Assembly: GCF_018688455.1 (NCBI RefSeq)
Contig: NZ_CP061319.1
Coordinates: forward strand, 806,001 to 870,000
Source of the DNA: Polynucleobacter sp. AM-7D1
Lineage (GTDB): Bacteria; Pseudomonadota; Gammaproteobacteria; Burkholderiales; Burkholderiaceae
Direction: 5' to 3'
DNA: 64,000 bases
Shown here: positions 29,644-39,887 of the stretch, piece by piece
Position numbering within the stretch: the stretch's first letter is position 1
How the letters are laid out: every line of letters begins with the position of its first letter
Position numbers and translations under genes: made by a program
Notes under the pieces: generated by a model
The model's database searches: none
The model's input: the letters and a program-made list of their open reading frames with translations, nothing else
What the model was told of the DNA's origin: nothing

Positions 29644-30788
29644 CGAATGTGATGCAACTTGTGCGCCAGTATTGCGCAACTTTATTTATTCTTTCTTTGG
29701 CAAGTTTCTCTCTGCTGGGATGTAAATCAGTAACAACAAACGATACGGTTGATTACAAATCTGCTGGTGCTGTTCGTGGGCCTAATTTGTCCTACCCTCC
29801 TGATCTCATCACAGCTCAAGCTGATCGCAGATATATCGTTCAGGATGGCTCCGCTACGATGTCTGAGTACAACGCGGCAGTAAAAAAATCAGTACAGACT
29901 CGCAAGAATGTCATGACCGGCATTCCGGGTATGCGGATTGCTCGTGATGGTGAGCGTCGTTGGTTGGTTGTCGAAAAACCTGCTCCAGAGCTCTATCCAC
30001 AAATCAAAGATTTCTGGCAGGAGAACGGTTTCCTATTGGTCATTGATTCACCCTCTACCGGCATCATGGAGACGGACTGGGCAGAAAATCGTGCCAAGAT
30101 TGCTCAAGACTTTATTCGCTCAGCCATTGGCGGCGCCTTAGATTCAATTTATGATACTGGTGAGCGTGATAAGTACAAGACCCGCCTTGAGGTGAGCAAG
30201 CCCGGTGAAACAGAGGTTTACATTACTCAACGCGGCGCTATTGAAAAATGTACAACTGATAGTACCGGAGCCTGTATCTCAACCATTTGGACTGCACGTC
30301 CAAATGATCCTGAGCTCGAAGCAGTGTTCTTAGCTCGTTTAATGGAGCGCTTGGGTATGACGCAAGAAATGGCCAAGGCTCAAGTTGCAGCACCATTAGG
30401 CCCTAAGACACCAAAAGCAAAGCTAGTTCAAGAGGGTGTTAATACCGCCCATATTGAAATGGCCGCCGGCTTTGATCGTGCTTGGCGTGACACTGGTTTA
30501 GCTTTGGATCGATCTAACTTTACTGTTGAAGATCGTAATCGCGCTAACGGTGTTTACTATGTTCGCTACGTTAATCCCAAGGATTTGGGTGACACCAAAG
30601 GGTTCTTCTCAAATCTATTTAGCAGCAAGGACGATTCCAGCTTGAAGGCAAAGAAATACCTAGTAGTAGTTAAATCAACAGGGGATAATTCTTCAAGCAT
30701 TTATGTTCAAAATGCTGATGGTAAGCCTGAAAATTCTGCTGCTGGCTTGCAACTTTTAACCTTGCTTACTGAGCAAATGGCCAGATAA
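29640..30788 (+). CDS. bamC: Outer-membrane assembly lipoprotein BamC
   Basis: A 382-residue lipoprotein of the BAM complex, which inserts beta-barrel proteins in the outer membrane. The signal peptide ends in a lipobox (SLLGC, Cys about residue 28). It is followed by the conserved unstructured DYKSAG...LSYPPDL segment that in E. coli BamC contacts BamD, and then the two helix-grip domains. An ATGA overlap joins it to dapA. A strong terminator follows at 30815. Confidence 0.92.
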   Translation: MTNVMQLVRQYCATLFILSLASFSLLGCKSVTTNDTVDYKSAGAVRGPNLSYPPDLITAQADRRYIVQDGSATMSEYNAAVKKSVQTRKNVMTGIPGMRIARDGERRWLVVEKPAPELYPQIKDFWQENGFLLVIDSPSTGIMETDWAENRAKIAQDFIRSAIGGALDSIYDTGERDKYKTRLEVSKPGETEVYITQRGAIEKCTTDSTGACISTIWTARPNDPELEAVFLARLMERLGMTQEMAKAQVAAPLGPKTPKAKLVQEGVNTAHIEMAAGFDRAWRDTGLALDRSNFTVEDRNRANGVYYVRYVNPKDLGDTKGFFSNLFSSKDDSSLKAKKYLVVVKSTGDNSSSIYVQNADGKPENSAAGLQLLTLLTEQMAR

Positions 30789-30814
30789 GCACCAAGTAAA
30801 AAAACTTAGCCAAT

Positions 30815-30842
30815 AAAAAAGCCGCTTTTCAGCGGCTTTTTT
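30815..30842. terminator. Bidirectional terminator between bamC and the small lipoprotein
   Basis: A perfect stem AAAGCCGCT/AGCGGCTTT with loop TTTC, A6 before and T6 after. It serves dapA-bamC on the plus strand and the convergent lipoprotein gene on the minus strand. Confidence 0.9.
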
Positions 30843-30856
30843 CTTCAAGAAGAAGA

Positions 30857-31063
30857 TTACTTCTTAGCGTCAGCAGGTGCAGCAGGAGCAGCAGGAGCAG
30901 CAGGAGCAGCAGCTGGGGCAGCAGGTGCATCAGCAGCAGGCGCAGCAGCAGGAGCGGCAGCAGGTGCAGCAGGAGCAGCTTCAACAGGTTTTGCTTCTTC
31001 TTTTTTACCGCAAGCGGCCAAAGCGATTGCCAACATTGCTAAGAGTGCTAGTGACTTCTTCAT
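30857..31063 (-). CDS. Small Ala/Pro-rich lipoprotein
   Basis: A 68-residue protein with a clear lipoprotein signal (MKKSLALLAMLAIALAAC, Cys18) followed by a charged GKKEEAKPVE and then an almost pure Ala/Pro tail ending PADAKK. The tail is built from APAAP-type units coded by near-identical GCAGGAGCAGCA repeats and so is prone to slippage. It probably spans part of the periplasm from a membrane anchor. No function can be assigned. AAAGGAAA gives a good ribosome-binding site, and a long palindrome lies 26 bp upstream of the start. Confidence 0.8.
   Translation of the reverse strand: MKKSLALLAMLAIALAACGKKEEAKPVEAAPAAPAAAPAAAPAADAPAAPAAAPAAPAAPAAPADAKK
30874..30980 (-). repeat. GCAGGA/GCAGCA microrepeat tract in the lipoprotein gene
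   Basis: Irregular tandem repetition of GCAGCAGGA-type units (plus-strand view) encoding the Ala/Pro tail. It is coding repeat DNA, not a CRISPR array. Unit number may vary between strains. Confidence 0.7.
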
Positions 31064-31088
31064 TTGTAATTTCCTTTAAAAAAATTAT

Positions 31089-31110
31089 TATTAATAACCG
31101 GTTATTAATA
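31089..31110. promoter_or_regulatory. Perfect 22-bp palindrome
   Basis: The half-site TATTAATAACC is followed immediately by its exact reverse complement. It lies 26 bp upstream of the small lipoprotein start and 69 bp beyond the end of the cupin gene. A dimeric operator overlapping the lipoprotein promoter is one reading; an AT-rich terminator of the cupin gene (T7 follows on the minus strand) is another. Confidence 0.5.
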
Positions 31111-31178
31111 CTTGGAAACTTCAGGGTTACCCCTTAGGTATTTTCCAGTAGACATTATAGCCATCTCTTTATTCGGCG

Positions 31179-32405
31179 CTAGAAAACCAGCCAGCCAGCC
31201 TCATATGCCTCAAAAAGACTATTACCCAGCCCAGTTTTACCTAGCAGACCTTGGAAACTCCTCTTGGCCGCAAGCTTGGACCAAGCCACCTGAGTTTGCT
31301 GATCTTGTCCACTGGTGACATCCTCTCCGTTGCAGTAAATCCGTTCACCTAGGGCAAGTAGTCTTGTTTGTGGATGCGGAATTACAGGCCGCTTGGAGAT
31401 CTGAAGCTTAAATTCTTTAAGGGATAGGTGGTTTGCGGAACCATCAAAATAGGCCTGGGGTTTTGGTTCACTCAGGTAGGCAGTAATTCCAGGTAGAAAT
31501 GTTTCTATGCGATCTAGTTTTAATTCCTTTAATTTTGTGGACACCTGTGCAATGATTTCCTCTGGAAGCTGTTCCGGGAAACGAGTTGCTCTTTGCTGTG
31601 GATCGGCAAAACGCTGCTCTAACTCAGGGATATCCTCAAGCGATTCAGCAAGGCGCCATAAACCTTCTTGCAGGATTTCCTTATAACTTTGCGCCCTGAA
31701 ACCAACTGACCAAGTTTGACAGCCGCCATCTAAAGCAATGCCATCGTGTGCAACGTGAGGAGGTAGATAAAGCATATCGCCTGGCTCTAGATCCCACTCT
31801 TTTTCCATCTTAAAGTTCTGCAAGATCTTTAAAGGAAGCTTGGGATTTAGACTCAAATCCTTTTGTTCGGAAATACGCCAGCGCCGACGGCCTGACATCT
31901 GAATTAAAAAGACATCATAAGAATCAAAGTGTGGCCCAACTCCTCCACCTGGTCCGGCAATGCTTATCATTAAATCATCCAAACGAGCATCTGGAATAAA
32001 GCGAAACCAAGAAAGTATTTTTGCAGCTGCTGGATGTCTTGCTTCCATTCCTTGAAGTAGGAGTGTCCAGTCTGGCGAATCCAGTGGTGGGATCGATTTC
32101 TTTTTAAAGGGGCCATTTGAAAAAGTCCAGGGCTTGGCCTTAATTAATCTGGACTCAACTGCATCGTCACCTGCAATGTTGAATAACTCTTCAGGAGATA
32201 TTGCGCTACCCAAGGGCTCACCTAATTTTTTTGCAAGCTCAAAGGCGGGGATAGCGCCACGCACCAATAAGGGTTTTTTGTGCCAATAGGATTTCATGAA
32301 CTTCTCAGGGCTAATGCCCCCGAGAAGGGCCCATGGGCAATCCAGAGGGAGGTTTTGGGGTGCCCGGGGAGGATCGTAGGGCTTGCTCAAGTAAAATGAG
32401 TTCAT
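31179..32405 (-). CDS. Cupin-fold 2-oxoglutarate oxygenase (RoxA/YcfD-like)
   Basis: A 408-residue JmjC/cupin oxygenase similar to E. coli RoxA (YcfD), which hydroxylates an arginine of ribosomal protein L16. The N-terminal ALLGGISPEKFMKSYWHKKP is the family opening. The Fe(II) ligands are the HxD of VGPHFDSYDVF and the distal His in YLPPHVAHDGIA. The C-terminal third resembles the winged-helix extension of YcfD-type enzymes. It is a little longer than RoxA (373 aa). It is divergent from the FKBP gene with very little space between starts. Target protein is inferred from family only. Confidence 0.83.
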   Translation of the reverse strand: MNSFYLSKPYDPPRAPQNLPLDCPWALLGGISPEKFMKSYWHKKPLLVRGAIPAFELAKKLGEPLGSAISPEELFNIAGDDAVESRLIKAKPWTFSNGPFKKKSIPPLDSPDWTLLLQGMEARHPAAAKILSWFRFIPDARLDDLMISIAGPGGGVGPHFDSYDVFLIQMSGRRRWRISEQKDLSLNPKLPLKILQNFKMEKEWDLEPGDMLYLPPHVAHDGIALDGGCQTWSVGFRAQSYKEILQEGLWRLAESLEDIPELEQRFADPQQRATRFPEQLPEEIIAQVSTKLKELKLDRIETFLPGITAYLSEPKPQAYFDGSANHLSLKEFKLQISKRPVIPHPQTRLLALGERIYCNGEDVTSGQDQQTQVAWSKLAAKRSFQGLLGKTGLGNSLFEAYEAGWLVF

Positions 32406-32448
32406 ATAGTCAGAAGCTGTTTAAAACACAATGTTGAATGAATTACGC

Positions 32449-33048
32449 ATGAAGATCGAAAAAAATACCGTTGTATCCCTGCGCTACAAATTAACTGATG
32501 CGCAAAACAATATTATCGAGGAACCAGATTCTCCGATGGTATACCTGCATGGAGGATATGAGGGTACTTTTCCGAAGATTGAGACTTTATTAGATGGTCA
32601 AGATGTCGGTTATGAAGCCAGCATTCAGCTTGAACCCAGCGAAGCTTTTGGTGAGTACGATCCAGAGCTCTTAAAGATTGAACCACGTGCCCGTTTTCCG
32701 GAACCTTTGGAAGTAGGGATGCAGTTTGAGGGTGTGCCAGATGCCGAAGAAGAGGGTGAGTCTAGTGATGTGGATGAGGAGCCCTTGATCTATACCGTTA
32801 CTGATGTAGCAGATAGCCAAGTAGTTTTAGATGGTAATCATCCGCTAGCTGGTATGGCCTTGCGTTTTTGGGTTCAAGTAGAGAATATTCGCGCTGCAAC
32901 TGATGAGGAAATAGAAAATCAACACCCAGAGGGCGCTGAGGCATTCGCATTTGGGATGCCTGATGATGCTTCAGAGGAAGACGAGGATGAGGATGAGTTA
33001 ATTGATGCCACACCTCATGCTGGCGGTTCATCCCCAACGCTGCATTAA
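32449..33048 (+). CDS. FKBP-type peptidyl-prolyl isomerase (SlyD-like)
   Basis: Cytoplasmic prolyl isomerase/chaperone of the SlyD-like FKBP group. The FKBP core has VSLRYKLTDAQNNIIEE, YLHGGYEGTFPKIE and LDGQDVGYEASIQLEPSEAFG; the insert-in-flap domain follows. The C-terminus is very acidic (EEDEDEDELIDATP) and is not the His-rich metal tail of E. coli SlyD. I chose ATG 32449 (199 aa) because MKIEKNTVV matches the family; an in-frame ATG at 32431 would add six residues. The gene converges on cysE, only 1 bp apart. Confidence 0.85.
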   Translation: MKIEKNTVVSLRYKLTDAQNNIIEEPDSPMVYLHGGYEGTFPKIETLLDGQDVGYEASIQLEPSEAFGEYDPELLKIEPRARFPEPLEVGMQFEGVPDAEEEGESSDVDEEPLIYTVTDVADSQVVLDGNHPLAGMALRFWVQVENIRAATDEEIENQHPEGAEAFAFGMPDDASEEDEDEDELIDATPHAGGSSPTLH

Positions 33049-33049
33049 G

Positions 33050-33817
33050 CTACTCTTTAAGCCATTCTTTTAAAGCACCAAGATCGCGCTTGGTGTCGCT
33101 TGATTCGCTAGCATCGGATGCTGGTGTGTTACTTAATTTAGCGATTACTTTTTCGAGAGCTGCAATTTTTGCTTCTTGCTCTAAGGTCGCATCAATCAAA
33201 CCCTTCAATGCCATAGATACTGGATCATCTACGTTTGGAGTAACGCCATAAGCAGAGAAGTACTCTTTCACTTTGCTATCTGGTGTGCTTGCCTGCGGTA
33301 AATCTGGATGCAAAATGCGTGCAGGAATTCCTACTGCGGTGGCTCCGGCAGGGATTTCTTTTAGTACTACGGCATTAGATCCAACTCGAGCACCATCACC
33401 CACAGTAAAGCCGCCAAGAACTTTTGCTCCAGCACTAATGACTACGCCTTTACCTAAAGTAGGGTGACGCTTTACGCCTTTGTAGAGAGAGGTTCCACCT
33501 AAGGTAACCCCTTGATAGATGGTGCAATCATCACCAATCTCGGTAGTTTCTCCAATCACAATCCCAAGTCCATGATCTAAAAAAACGCGACGACCAATCT
33601 TTGCTCCAGGGTGAATTTCAATGCCGGTAATAAAGCGAGCCAACATTGACAGAAGGCGTGCAACCCATTTCAGGCCCAAGTTCCACAGACCATGAGATGC
33701 CCGATGAATCCACACAGCATGCAAACCTGGATAGCAGGTAATGACCTCGAGACGATTTCTCGCGGCGGGGTCACGCACGATGATGGAGTCGACTTGGTCG
33801 AAAAGTGAATTAAACAT
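33050..33817 (-). CDS. cysE: Serine acetyltransferase
   Basis: Makes O-acetylserine from serine and acetyl-CoA, the first step of cysteine synthesis (255 aa). The C-terminal half is a left-handed beta-helix with hexapeptide repeats: [37 protein letters not shown] and [16 protein letters not shown], where the His and Asp of the DHG region are catalytic. A short tail follows the helix. Start [21 protein letters not shown] is the short-N-terminus type common in Betaproteobacteria. The trmJ gene lies 29 bp upstream on the same strand. Confidence 0.94.
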   Translation of the reverse strand: MFNSLFDQVDSIIVRDPAARNRLEVITCYPGLHAVWIHRASHGLWNLGLKWVARLLSMLARFITGIEIHPGAKIGRRVFLDHGLGIVIGETTEIGDDCTIYQGVTLGGTSLYKGVKRHPTLGKGVVISAGAKVLGGFTVGDGARVGSNAVVLKEIPAGATAVGIPARILHPDLPQASTPDSKVKEYFSAYGVTPNVDDPVSMALKGLIDATLEQEAKIAALEKVIAKLSNTPASDASESSDTKRDLGALKEWLKE

Positions 33818-33846
33818 AAATCAATTTTAACGGGTAAAGGCTGAAT

Positions 33847-34596
33847 TTATTTTCTGGAGAGCATCTGCTTGGCAATGCCGCGTAGAAGATCGATCTCTTC
33901 TTTATGGAGTCGAGTTCTAGCAAAGAGGGCTTGCAAGCGTGGCATAAGCTTCTTCGGGTTGGCGGGATCGAGATAGCCAATCGCTTCTAGCCCCTCACGC
34001 CAGTGCTCTAGCATGGCGGCTACGGCAGCCGGATCCGCAAAATCTACCACTTCCATGCTCGAATTTATGGGGGCAACCCCAGCATCTTTTGTCAAAGCCT
34101 CTCGCAGGGTAAAGGCGCAAACCATCATGGCTTGGGCGAGATTTAGAGATGGGTAGAGGGGGTTTGCATCGAGCCAAACCCGATGGGTGCAAAGTGAGAG
34201 ATGGTGGTTATCTAAGCCGGTACGCTCTGGCCCAAACAGAAGAGCGACACGCTGTTCGCTAGCAATGGCTGCCTGAATGTGGGGGCGGGCATCTAGCCAG
34301 CTGATTGCTGGTGGCCCAAATTCACGATCGCGACTAGTTAAGCCCAGCACTAGGGGGCAGTCTTGAACGGCTGACTCTAGTGATGAGCTCTCTTGGCTAG
34401 ATTCCAGAATATCAACGGCGCCACTGGCTAGGGCGATTGCCTCTGATGTGTGGGCAACCCTCGCAATCTTTGGTGAAATCAGGCGCAGATCACTAAATCC
34501 CATGGTTTTAAGTGCGCGCGCAGCTGAGCCTACGTTTCCAGGATGGCTGGTTTCAACCAAAACCCAGCGCAGTAACTGTGCTTGTGCGTTATTCAT
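33847..34596 (-). CDS. trmJ: tRNA (Cm32/Um32) methyltransferase TrmJ
   Basis: SPOUT-class RNA 2'-O-methyltransferase (249 aa). The N-terminal VLVETSHPGNVGSAARALKT and the knot motifs LLFGPERTGL and YPSLNLAQAMMV are the SpoU/TrmJ signatures that bind S-adenosylmethionine. The C-terminal helical extension (LFARTRLHKEEIDLLRG) is typical of TrmJ, which modifies position 32 of several tRNAs. It is likely co-transcribed with cysE, the same neighbourhood seen in other Burkholderiales. It is divergent from suhB. Confidence 0.9.
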   Translation of the reverse strand: MNNAQAQLLRWVLVETSHPGNVGSAARALKTMGFSDLRLISPKIARVAHTSEAIALASGAVDILESSQESSSLESAVQDCPLVLGLTSRDREFGPPAISWLDARPHIQAAIASEQRVALLFGPERTGLDNHHLSLCTHRVWLDANPLYPSLNLAQAMMVCAFTLREALTKDAGVAPINSSMEVVDFADPAAVAAMLEHWREGLEAIGYLDPANPKKLMPRLQALFARTRLHKEEIDLLRGIAKQMLSRK

Positions 34597-34726
34597 ATCA
34601 ACAGGAATTCTCTAGGAGCTTGGATGTTCAAAGGAGCAATCGTTTAGAATCATGGTGTTAGCTCCTTATTGTCCTGCAGTTTGCAATCTAGTGAGTTTGT
34701 TCTTATTTAATTTGTCCATCAATACT

Positions 34727-35515
34727 ATGCATCCCATGTTAAATGTGGCCGTTAAGGCTGCCCGTCGTGCCGGAACCGTGATTAATAGGGCTTCTCTTAA
34801 TTTAGAGCGCCTTCAGGTTGACCGCAAACAACATAATGACTTTGTTACCGAGGTGGACAGACAGGCTGAAGCGGCCATTATTGAGACGCTTAGCGAAGCC
34901 TATCCAACACATGGTTTTTTGGCTGAAGAAACTGGCGCTCAAAATAGCGATGCTGAAAACGTATGGATCATTGATCCCTTGGATGGCACGACCAACTTTA
35001 TTCATGGCTTTCCGCAATATGCAGTTTCGATTGCGCTCTCAGTCAACGGCATCACTCAGCAAGCAGTGGTGTATGACCCAACTCGCGACGAACTCTTTAC
35101 CGCTACACGTGGTGCAGGTGCCTACTTAGACCGCCGGCGTTTACGTGTTGCCACTCAAGACCGTTTAGCTAATTCTTTACTTGGCACCGGTTTTCCGTAT
35201 CGCGAAGATCAGGATCTAGAAAAGTATTTAAAAATCTTTGCAGAGATGTCACGAAATTGTGCTGGTCTGCGTCGTCCTGGTGCTGCGTCTTTGGACTTAG
35301 CTTATGTTGCAGCCGGTCGTTACGATGGATTCTTTGAGAGTGATCTCAAGCCCTGGGATATGGCTGCGGGCGCATTATTAATTACTGAAGCAGGTGGGCT
35401 CATCGGCAACTACCGCGGCGAAGAAGGCTTCTTGCAAAGCGGTGAAGTAATGTGTGCAAACCCGCGTATTTTTGGTCAGATGGTGCAGTGCTTATCGAAA
35501 TATTCCATCTGTTAA
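34727..35515 (+). CDS. suhB: Inositol-1-monophosphatase SuhB
   Basis: Mg-dependent phosphatase of the IMPase family (262 aa); in E. coli SuhB also joins the rRNA antitermination complex. Metal-binding motifs are [12 protein letters not shown], the acidic [23 protein letters not shown] and, near the C-terminus, [18 protein letters not shown]. The open frame extends upstream to 34652, but ATG 34727 gives [16 protein letters not shown], matching SuhB N-termini exactly in layout. It ends 14 bp before the convergent lpxH. Confidence 0.94.
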   Translation: MHPMLNVAVKAARRAGTVINRASLNLERLQVDRKQHNDFVTEVDRQAEAAIIETLSEAYPTHGFLAEETGAQNSDAENVWIIDPLDGTTNFIHGFPQYAVSIALSVNGITQQAVVYDPTRDELFTATRGAGAYLDRRRLRVATQDRLANSLLGTGFPYREDQDLEKYLKIFAEMSRNCAGLRRPGAASLDLAYVAAGRYDGFFESDLKPWDMAAGALLITEAGGLIGNYRGEEGFLQSGEVMCANPRIFGQMVQCLSKYSIC

Positions 35516-35529
35516 TTTAGGTAGCAGAA

Positions 35530-36318
35530 TTAAGTCTTAATCAGGTCGGCGTATCGAACGCCGTCTTGGTTAATGAGTAGCGTACTTGCGCGTGGTCGCC
35601 CACTTTCAGGGTGATCTAAATCCCAATCGGATAAGACCCAGCGCTGCCATTCTTGGGCCAAAAGATTTTCTTGATGGTGCCTGGGAAGATGAGTATGTCC
35701 ATGAATCAATTGATTGCCATTCTGATCTCTCAGTACTGCAGCGCATGCTGCTAAGGTGACATCTGTTTTGGCTTGAGCGCCATCAACAGTAGAGCGCAGC
35801 GCACGCTGATATTGCACGCCACTATTGTTTCGCAGATGATTTGCAATCGAACGACGCCATTTCAAAGGTAATTTCAAGAATAATTTTTGAATCCAAGCTT
35901 TACGAACCCAACTACGAAACACCTGATAACCAATATCTGCTGTACAAAGAGAATCGCCATGACAAAGAACATATTCAGATCCAGCAATGTTGATCTTGCT
36001 TGGATCGGGCATGAAGGTCATGCCCGTTTTGCTTAAGAAATGCTTTCCAACTAAAAAATCTCGATTACCGTGAAGATAATATGTTTTCACTTTAGTCGAG
36101 AGTGTTGCAAGCGCATGCTTCACTTCTTGTTGAAAAGGGGAGTGCTGGGCAGCATCATCTCCAACCCAATACTCAAACAAGTCACCCAGGATAAATACAG
36201 CCTCTACCTTAGGGGCATCCTTTTCACAAAAATCAAAAAATCGTTGCGCCGTCAAGGGCATTGACGGCGTGAGATGTAAATCAGAAATGAATAACGCGCT
36301 CGCGTATTGCGGGATCAT
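35530..36318 (-). CDS. lpxH: UDP-2,3-diacylglucosamine diphosphatase
   Basis: Calcineurin-like metallophosphoesterase (262 aa) that cleaves UDP-2,3-diacylglucosamine to lipid X in lipid A synthesis, peripheral on the inner membrane. Metal-site motifs: [14 protein letters not shown] at the N-terminus, [35 protein letters not shown] and [12 protein letters not shown]. Length and motif spacing are those of LpxH. Its start overlaps the ppiB stop by 4 nt, so the two are coupled. Confidence 0.94.
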   Translation of the reverse strand: MIPQYASALFISDLHLTPSMPLTAQRFFDFCEKDAPKVEAVFILGDLFEYWVGDDAAQHSPFQQEVKHALATLSTKVKTYYLHGNRDFLVGKHFLSKTGMTFMPDPSKINIAGSEYVLCHGDSLCTADIGYQVFRSWVRKAWIQKLFLKLPLKWRRSIANHLRNNSGVQYQRALRSTVDGAQAKTDVTLAACAAVLRDQNGNQLIHGHTHLPRHHQENLLAQEWQRWVLSDWDLDHPESGRPRASTLLINQDGVRYADLIKT

Positions 36319-36818
36319 TCCTCGAGAACGCTTGCCTTTTCAATAACAACATCTTCTTTAGGAACATCTTGATGAAAGCCGGAATTACCAGTCTTTACTT
36401 TACGAATCGTATCAACCACATCTAGGCCATCAGTAACCTTGCCAAAAACGGCATAACCCCAGCCTTGAGCACTTGGTGAAGTGTGATTCAAGAAGTCATT
36501 GTCATTTACGTTAATGAAAAATTGGGCTGTCGCAGAGTGTGGATCGCTAGTGCGTGCCATGGCTACAGTGCCACGATCGTTCTTAAGACCATTGTTTGCC
36601 TCATTCTCAATTTGGGCGCCAGAAGATTTTTCTTTCAGTCCAGCAGTCATGCCTCCACCTTGAATCATGAAGTTATCAATGACGCGGTGGAAAATCGTGC
36701 CATCGTAGTGACCGCTTTTGACGTACTGTAAAAAATTGGCAACGGTCTTTGGTGCTTTAGCGGCATCTAAGGTGAGGGTGATATCACCCTGATTTGTTTT
36801 GAGTAGAACTTTAGCCAT
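36315..36818 (-). CDS. ppiB: Cyclophilin-type peptidyl-prolyl isomerase
   Basis: Cytoplasmic cyclophilin (167 aa, no signal peptide) that isomerises X-Pro bonds. Core motifs are the [13 protein letters not shown] region with catalytic Arg, [14 protein letters not shown] and [17 protein letters not shown]. Length matches E. coli PpiB (164 aa). It lies between lpxH (overlap) and a TPR lipoprotein gene 46 bp upstream. Confidence 0.94.
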   Translation of the reverse strand: MAKVLLKTNQGDITLTLDAAKAPKTVANFLQYVKSGHYDGTIFHRVIDNFMIQGGGMTAGLKEKSSGAQIENEANNGLKNDRGTVAMARTSDPHSATAQFFINVNDNDFLNHTSPSAQGWGYAVFGKVTDGLDVVDTIRKVKTGNSGFHQDVPKEDVVIEKASVLEE

Positions 36819-36864
36819 GGTGAATTAACTTTCTGATGAGTTAGTAGATAAAAAAATATAAAAA

Positions 36865-37710
36865 TTAGTTCGAACTAGGTGATATCGGCGCGATTGCTGG
36901 TGCTGTTGGGGCAGCCCTTTTCTTGGGCGGCTTTAATATTTCCATGAGTGCTTTTGCACGATTGCTGTATTGGCGCTGATTGAGAACAGCATCTTTTGCT
37001 GCATTGTCGTAGGACTGTGCTGCAAGGCGAATGTAGACCTCACCTAAGTTGGCTGCGGCTACGGTATAGCTAGGGCGTAATTTCAGAGCAAGCTCTAAGT
37101 AATCCCTAGCCTCAATCCAATTGCCTTGGTTCGCTGCCAGTGCGGCTAGGTTGTTATAAGGCTCTGGCAACTCTGGAAATTGTTGGGTAATTTCAATTAA
37201 TGTCTTCTTGGCTAGATCCCACTGGCGCATTTCAATCTGCATGCGCGCTTTGACATAACGTAACTGCACGTTACCTGGGGTTTTCTTGAGACGCTGGTTA
37301 ATGAGGTCGATGGCTTCCGGGTATTTTTTTGCTTTAACCAATTTTTCAACATCTGATGGAACCCCATTTTTAGTGACTGGATCTGGCTCAATAATCAAAA
37401 ACGATAGAAAAGGAACGGCTACGGAGTCTGAAAGCTCAGAATTAAATTGATCGTACCCAGCATCATTACCGGCTAGTCTTGGTGGGTCATTGGGGCCATA
37501 GGAGCCCAAATAGGGGGCTTGGGTGCCTTGAGGGGCGCCGGCTGAGGCGGCATTAAGGGCCTTAATTTCAGCATCAGCCAGTTGTTGGCCTGGCGTGCTG
37601 CAACCAGCCAGTAATAAAAAAGCAAAAATAGTGCTCAAGCCAGCCAATTGGGCCGGACGTGGTGAAAAAAGGTTAACTGGCATAGGGGGCGGGGTGAAAA
37701 ACGGGCTCAT
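36865..37710 (-). CDS. TPR-repeat lipoprotein
   Basis: A 281-residue exported lipoprotein. The signal segment ends in a lipobox (LLAGC, Cys about residue 37); the true start may be the second ATG (37683, [15 protein letters not shown]), which gives a normal-length signal. Residues about 125-250 form tandem TPR-like helices ([60 protein letters not shown]). Such proteins usually scaffold envelope complexes; no specific partner can be named. It probably leads the operon with ppiB and lpxH, and is divergent from cysS. Confidence 0.78.
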   Translation of the reverse strand: MSPFFTPPPMPVNLFSPRPAQLAGLSTIFAFLLLAGCSTPGQQLADAEIKALNAASAGAPQGTQAPYLGSYGPNDPPRLAGNDAGYDQFNSELSDSVAVPFLSFLIIEPDPVTKNGVPSDVEKLVKAKKYPEAIDLINQRLKKTPGNVQLRYVKARMQIEMRQWDLAKKTLIEITQQFPELPEPYNNLAALAANQGNWIEARDYLELALKLRPSYTVAAANLGEVYIRLAAQSYDNAAKDAVLNQRQYSNRAKALMEILKPPKKRAAPTAPAIAPISPSSN

Positions 37711-37770
37711 TCGATATACTCAGCGCTCAGTCTAACAAATTGGCGCTACTTGCCCCCCTTTATAGCCCCT

Positions 37771-39192
37771 ATGCTGCAAATCTATAACACCCTCAGTCGC
37801 TCTAAACAGGCCTTTGTACCCATCGAGCCGGGTAAGGTGAAGATGTATGTCTGTGGAATGACCGTATATGACTTTTGCCATATTGGGCATGCCCGGGTGA
37901 TGATTGTGTTTGATATGGTGGTGCGCTGGTTGCGGGCTAGTGGCTACGAAGTGGTATACGTTCGCAATATCACTGATATCGATGACAAGATCATCAATCG
38001 CGCCATTGAGAATAGTGAGCCCATTGCGGCGCTGACCCAGCGTTTTATTGATGCAATGCATGCCGACTCGGATGAGTTGGGCTTAATGCATCCAGATCAC
38101 GAGCCCCGCGCAACAGATTACATAAGCCAAATGCAGGGCATGATTGGGCGTTTGATAGAAAAAGAATTGGCCTATCAAGGCGATGATGGCGATATCAATT
38201 TTGCTGTTCGCTTATTTCCTGAGTACGGTCGTCTCTCCGGTAAATCTTTAGATGAATTAAATGCGGGTGAGCGTGTCGCAGTTGGCGGTGGCAAACGGGA
38301 TCCCTTGGATTTTGTTTTATGGAAAAGCGCTAAACCAGATGAGCCTGCGGATACTCGCTGGAAATCACCGTGGGGTGAAGGTCGTCCTGGATGGCATATT
38401 GAGTGCTCTGCTATGTCCTGCGATTTGCTAGGTGAGCATTTTGATATTCATGGTGGTGGTGCTGATTTGCAATTTCCTCATCATGAGAACGAAATCGCTC
38501 AGAGTGAGGGAGCTTTATATGGCCAAGATCATCAGGCTAGCGATCAACCTTTTGTAAATTACTGGATGCACAACGGACACATTCGTGTGAATGAAGAAAA
38601 AATGTCCAAGTCCTTGGGTAATTTTTTCTTGATTCGAGATGTCCTGAAGAATTTCGACCCTGAGGTCTTGCGTTTCTTTATGTTGCGTGCCCACTATCGT
38701 AGCCCTATTAACTATAGCGATGCTCAGCTTGAAGAGGCACGCTCAGGCTTAGTTCGTTTGTACACGGCATTAGCTCAAGCGCCAGCAAGCAATCAGGCTC
38801 TAGACCCCCATTCTCCATGGGCTAAGCGTTTTACTGATGCTATGAATGATGACTTCAATACTCCTGAGGCTATTGCAGCTCTATTTGATTTGGCAAGCGA
38901 AGTCAATCGTACGCAGGGTAATGAGAAGGTGCAGCTAGCCTCCACCCTCAAAGGCTTGGCTGCTACCCTCAACTTCTTGCAGCGAGAGCCAACTCTATTT
39001 TTGCAAGAAGGATCTCGTGGTGGTGACGTAGGTTTATCTGCTGCTGCAATTGAAGAGCAGATCGCTGCACGAGTTGCGGCAAAGCAAGCCAAAGATTTTG
39101 CTAAGGCAGATTTGATTCGCACAACTTTATTGGAACAGGGTGTAGTCTTGGAGGACAAACCTGGTGGCCTGACTGAATGGCGTAGAAATTAA
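37771..39192 (+). CDS. cysS: Cysteine--tRNA ligase
   Basis: Class I synthetase (473 aa) charging tRNA-Cys. [20 protein letters not shown] is the family N-terminus, which decides ATG 37771 over an upstream TTG in the same frame. [17 protein letters not shown] holds the first zinc Cys and the HIGH motif. HIECSAMS and [15 protein letters not shown] contribute the other zinc ligands, and [10 protein letters not shown] is the KMSKS loop. The C-terminal DALR-like and anticodon domains are complete. No clear Shine-Dalgarno precedes the start. Confidence 0.95.
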   Translation: MLQIYNTLSRSKQAFVPIEPGKVKMYVCGMTVYDFCHIGHARVMIVFDMVVRWLRASGYEVVYVRNITDIDDKIINRAIENSEPIAALTQRFIDAMHADSDELGLMHPDHEPRATDYISQMQGMIGRLIEKELAYQGDDGDINFAVRLFPEYGRLSGKSLDELNAGERVAVGGGKRDPLDFVLWKSAKPDEPADTRWKSPWGEGRPGWHIECSAMSCDLLGEHFDIHGGGADLQFPHHENEIAQSEGALYGQDHQASDQPFVNYWMHNGHIRVNEEKMSKSLGNFFLIRDVLKNFDPEVLRFFMLRAHYRSPINYSDAQLEEARSGLVRLYTALAQAPASNQALDPHSPWAKRFTDAMNDDFNTPEAIAALFDLASEVNRTQGNEKVQLASTLKGLAATLNFLQREPTLFLQEGSRGGDVGLSAAAIEEQIAARVAAKQAKDFAKADLIRTTLLEQGVVLEDKPGGLTEWRRN

Positions 39193-39221
39193 GTAATTCA
39201 ATTCGTGATTGAGAATGCATT

Positions 39222-39878
39222 TTGACTAAAGCAGCAGAGCAAGAAATTTTTGAAGAATCAGCCCCGGAGTATTGGGAGCAGGCTTGTGCTGAGTTGATTA
39301 AACAAGACCGTATCCTAAAAAAATTGATTCCGAAGCATGGCTCAGTTTTTTTGAGGACTCGCGGTGATGCATTTACGACATTGGCAAGATCGATTGTTGG
39401 TCAGCAAATTTCTGTAGCAGCAGCTCAGTCGGTTTGGAATAAAGTCTTGCTTGCCGCTAAAAACAAAGTTAACCCTAAAAATATCCTTGCTTTAAGTGTT
39501 GAAGAATTACGTTCGGCTGGTTTATCGGGTCGTAAGGTCGAGTACATCCGTGATTTAGCTGAGCACTTCAATTCTGGCCGTTTGCATGCCAATCAGTGGA
39601 CAGGCATGGAAGATGAGGCCATCATCAAAGAGTTATGTGAAATTCGGGGTATTGGGCGCTGGACCGCTGAAATGTTCCTTATTTTCAATATGGTTAGACC
39701 GAATATCCTCCCTTTAGACGATGTCGGTCTAATTAAGGCCATTTCCCTCAATTACTTCAGTGGAGAGCCTGTTAGCAGGCATGAGGCCCGCGAAGTGGCT
39801 GCCAATTGGGCCCCTTGGCGCACGGTTGCAACCTGGTATATGTGGAGAAGTCTCGACCCCATTCCCGTTGAATATTAA
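39222..39878 (+). CDS. DNA-3-methyladenine glycosylase, AlkA/HhH-GPD family
   Basis: A 218-residue base-excision repair glycosylase. The region FTTLARSIVGQQISVAAAQS starts the HhH-GPD fold. The helix-hairpin-helix is LCEIRGIGRWTAEMFLIF, and the catalytic Asp lies in ILPLDDVGLIKA. It is shorter than E. coli AlkA (282 aa), lacking the N-terminal TBP-like domain, like many bacterial AlkA relatives. TTG at 39222 is the only early start in frame that keeps the N-terminal segment; confidence in the exact start is low. accA follows 9 bp later. Confidence 0.85.
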   Translation: MTKAAEQEIFEESAPEYWEQACAELIKQDRILKKLIPKHGSVFLRTRGDAFTTLARSIVGQQISVAAAQSVWNKVLLAAKNKVNPKNILALSVEELRSAGLSGRKVEYIRDLAEHFNSGRLHANQWTGMEDEAIIKELCEIRGIGRWTAEMFLIFNMVRPNILPLDDVGLIKAISLNYFSGEPVSRHEAREVAANWAPWRTVATWYMWRSLDPIPVEY

Positions 39879-39887
39879 AATCAAGCT

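Noticed and set aside
30874..30980. Short repeats that might suggest a CRISPR array
   Set aside because: Units are 6-9 bp, without spacers, and encode the Ala/Pro tail of a lipoprotein.
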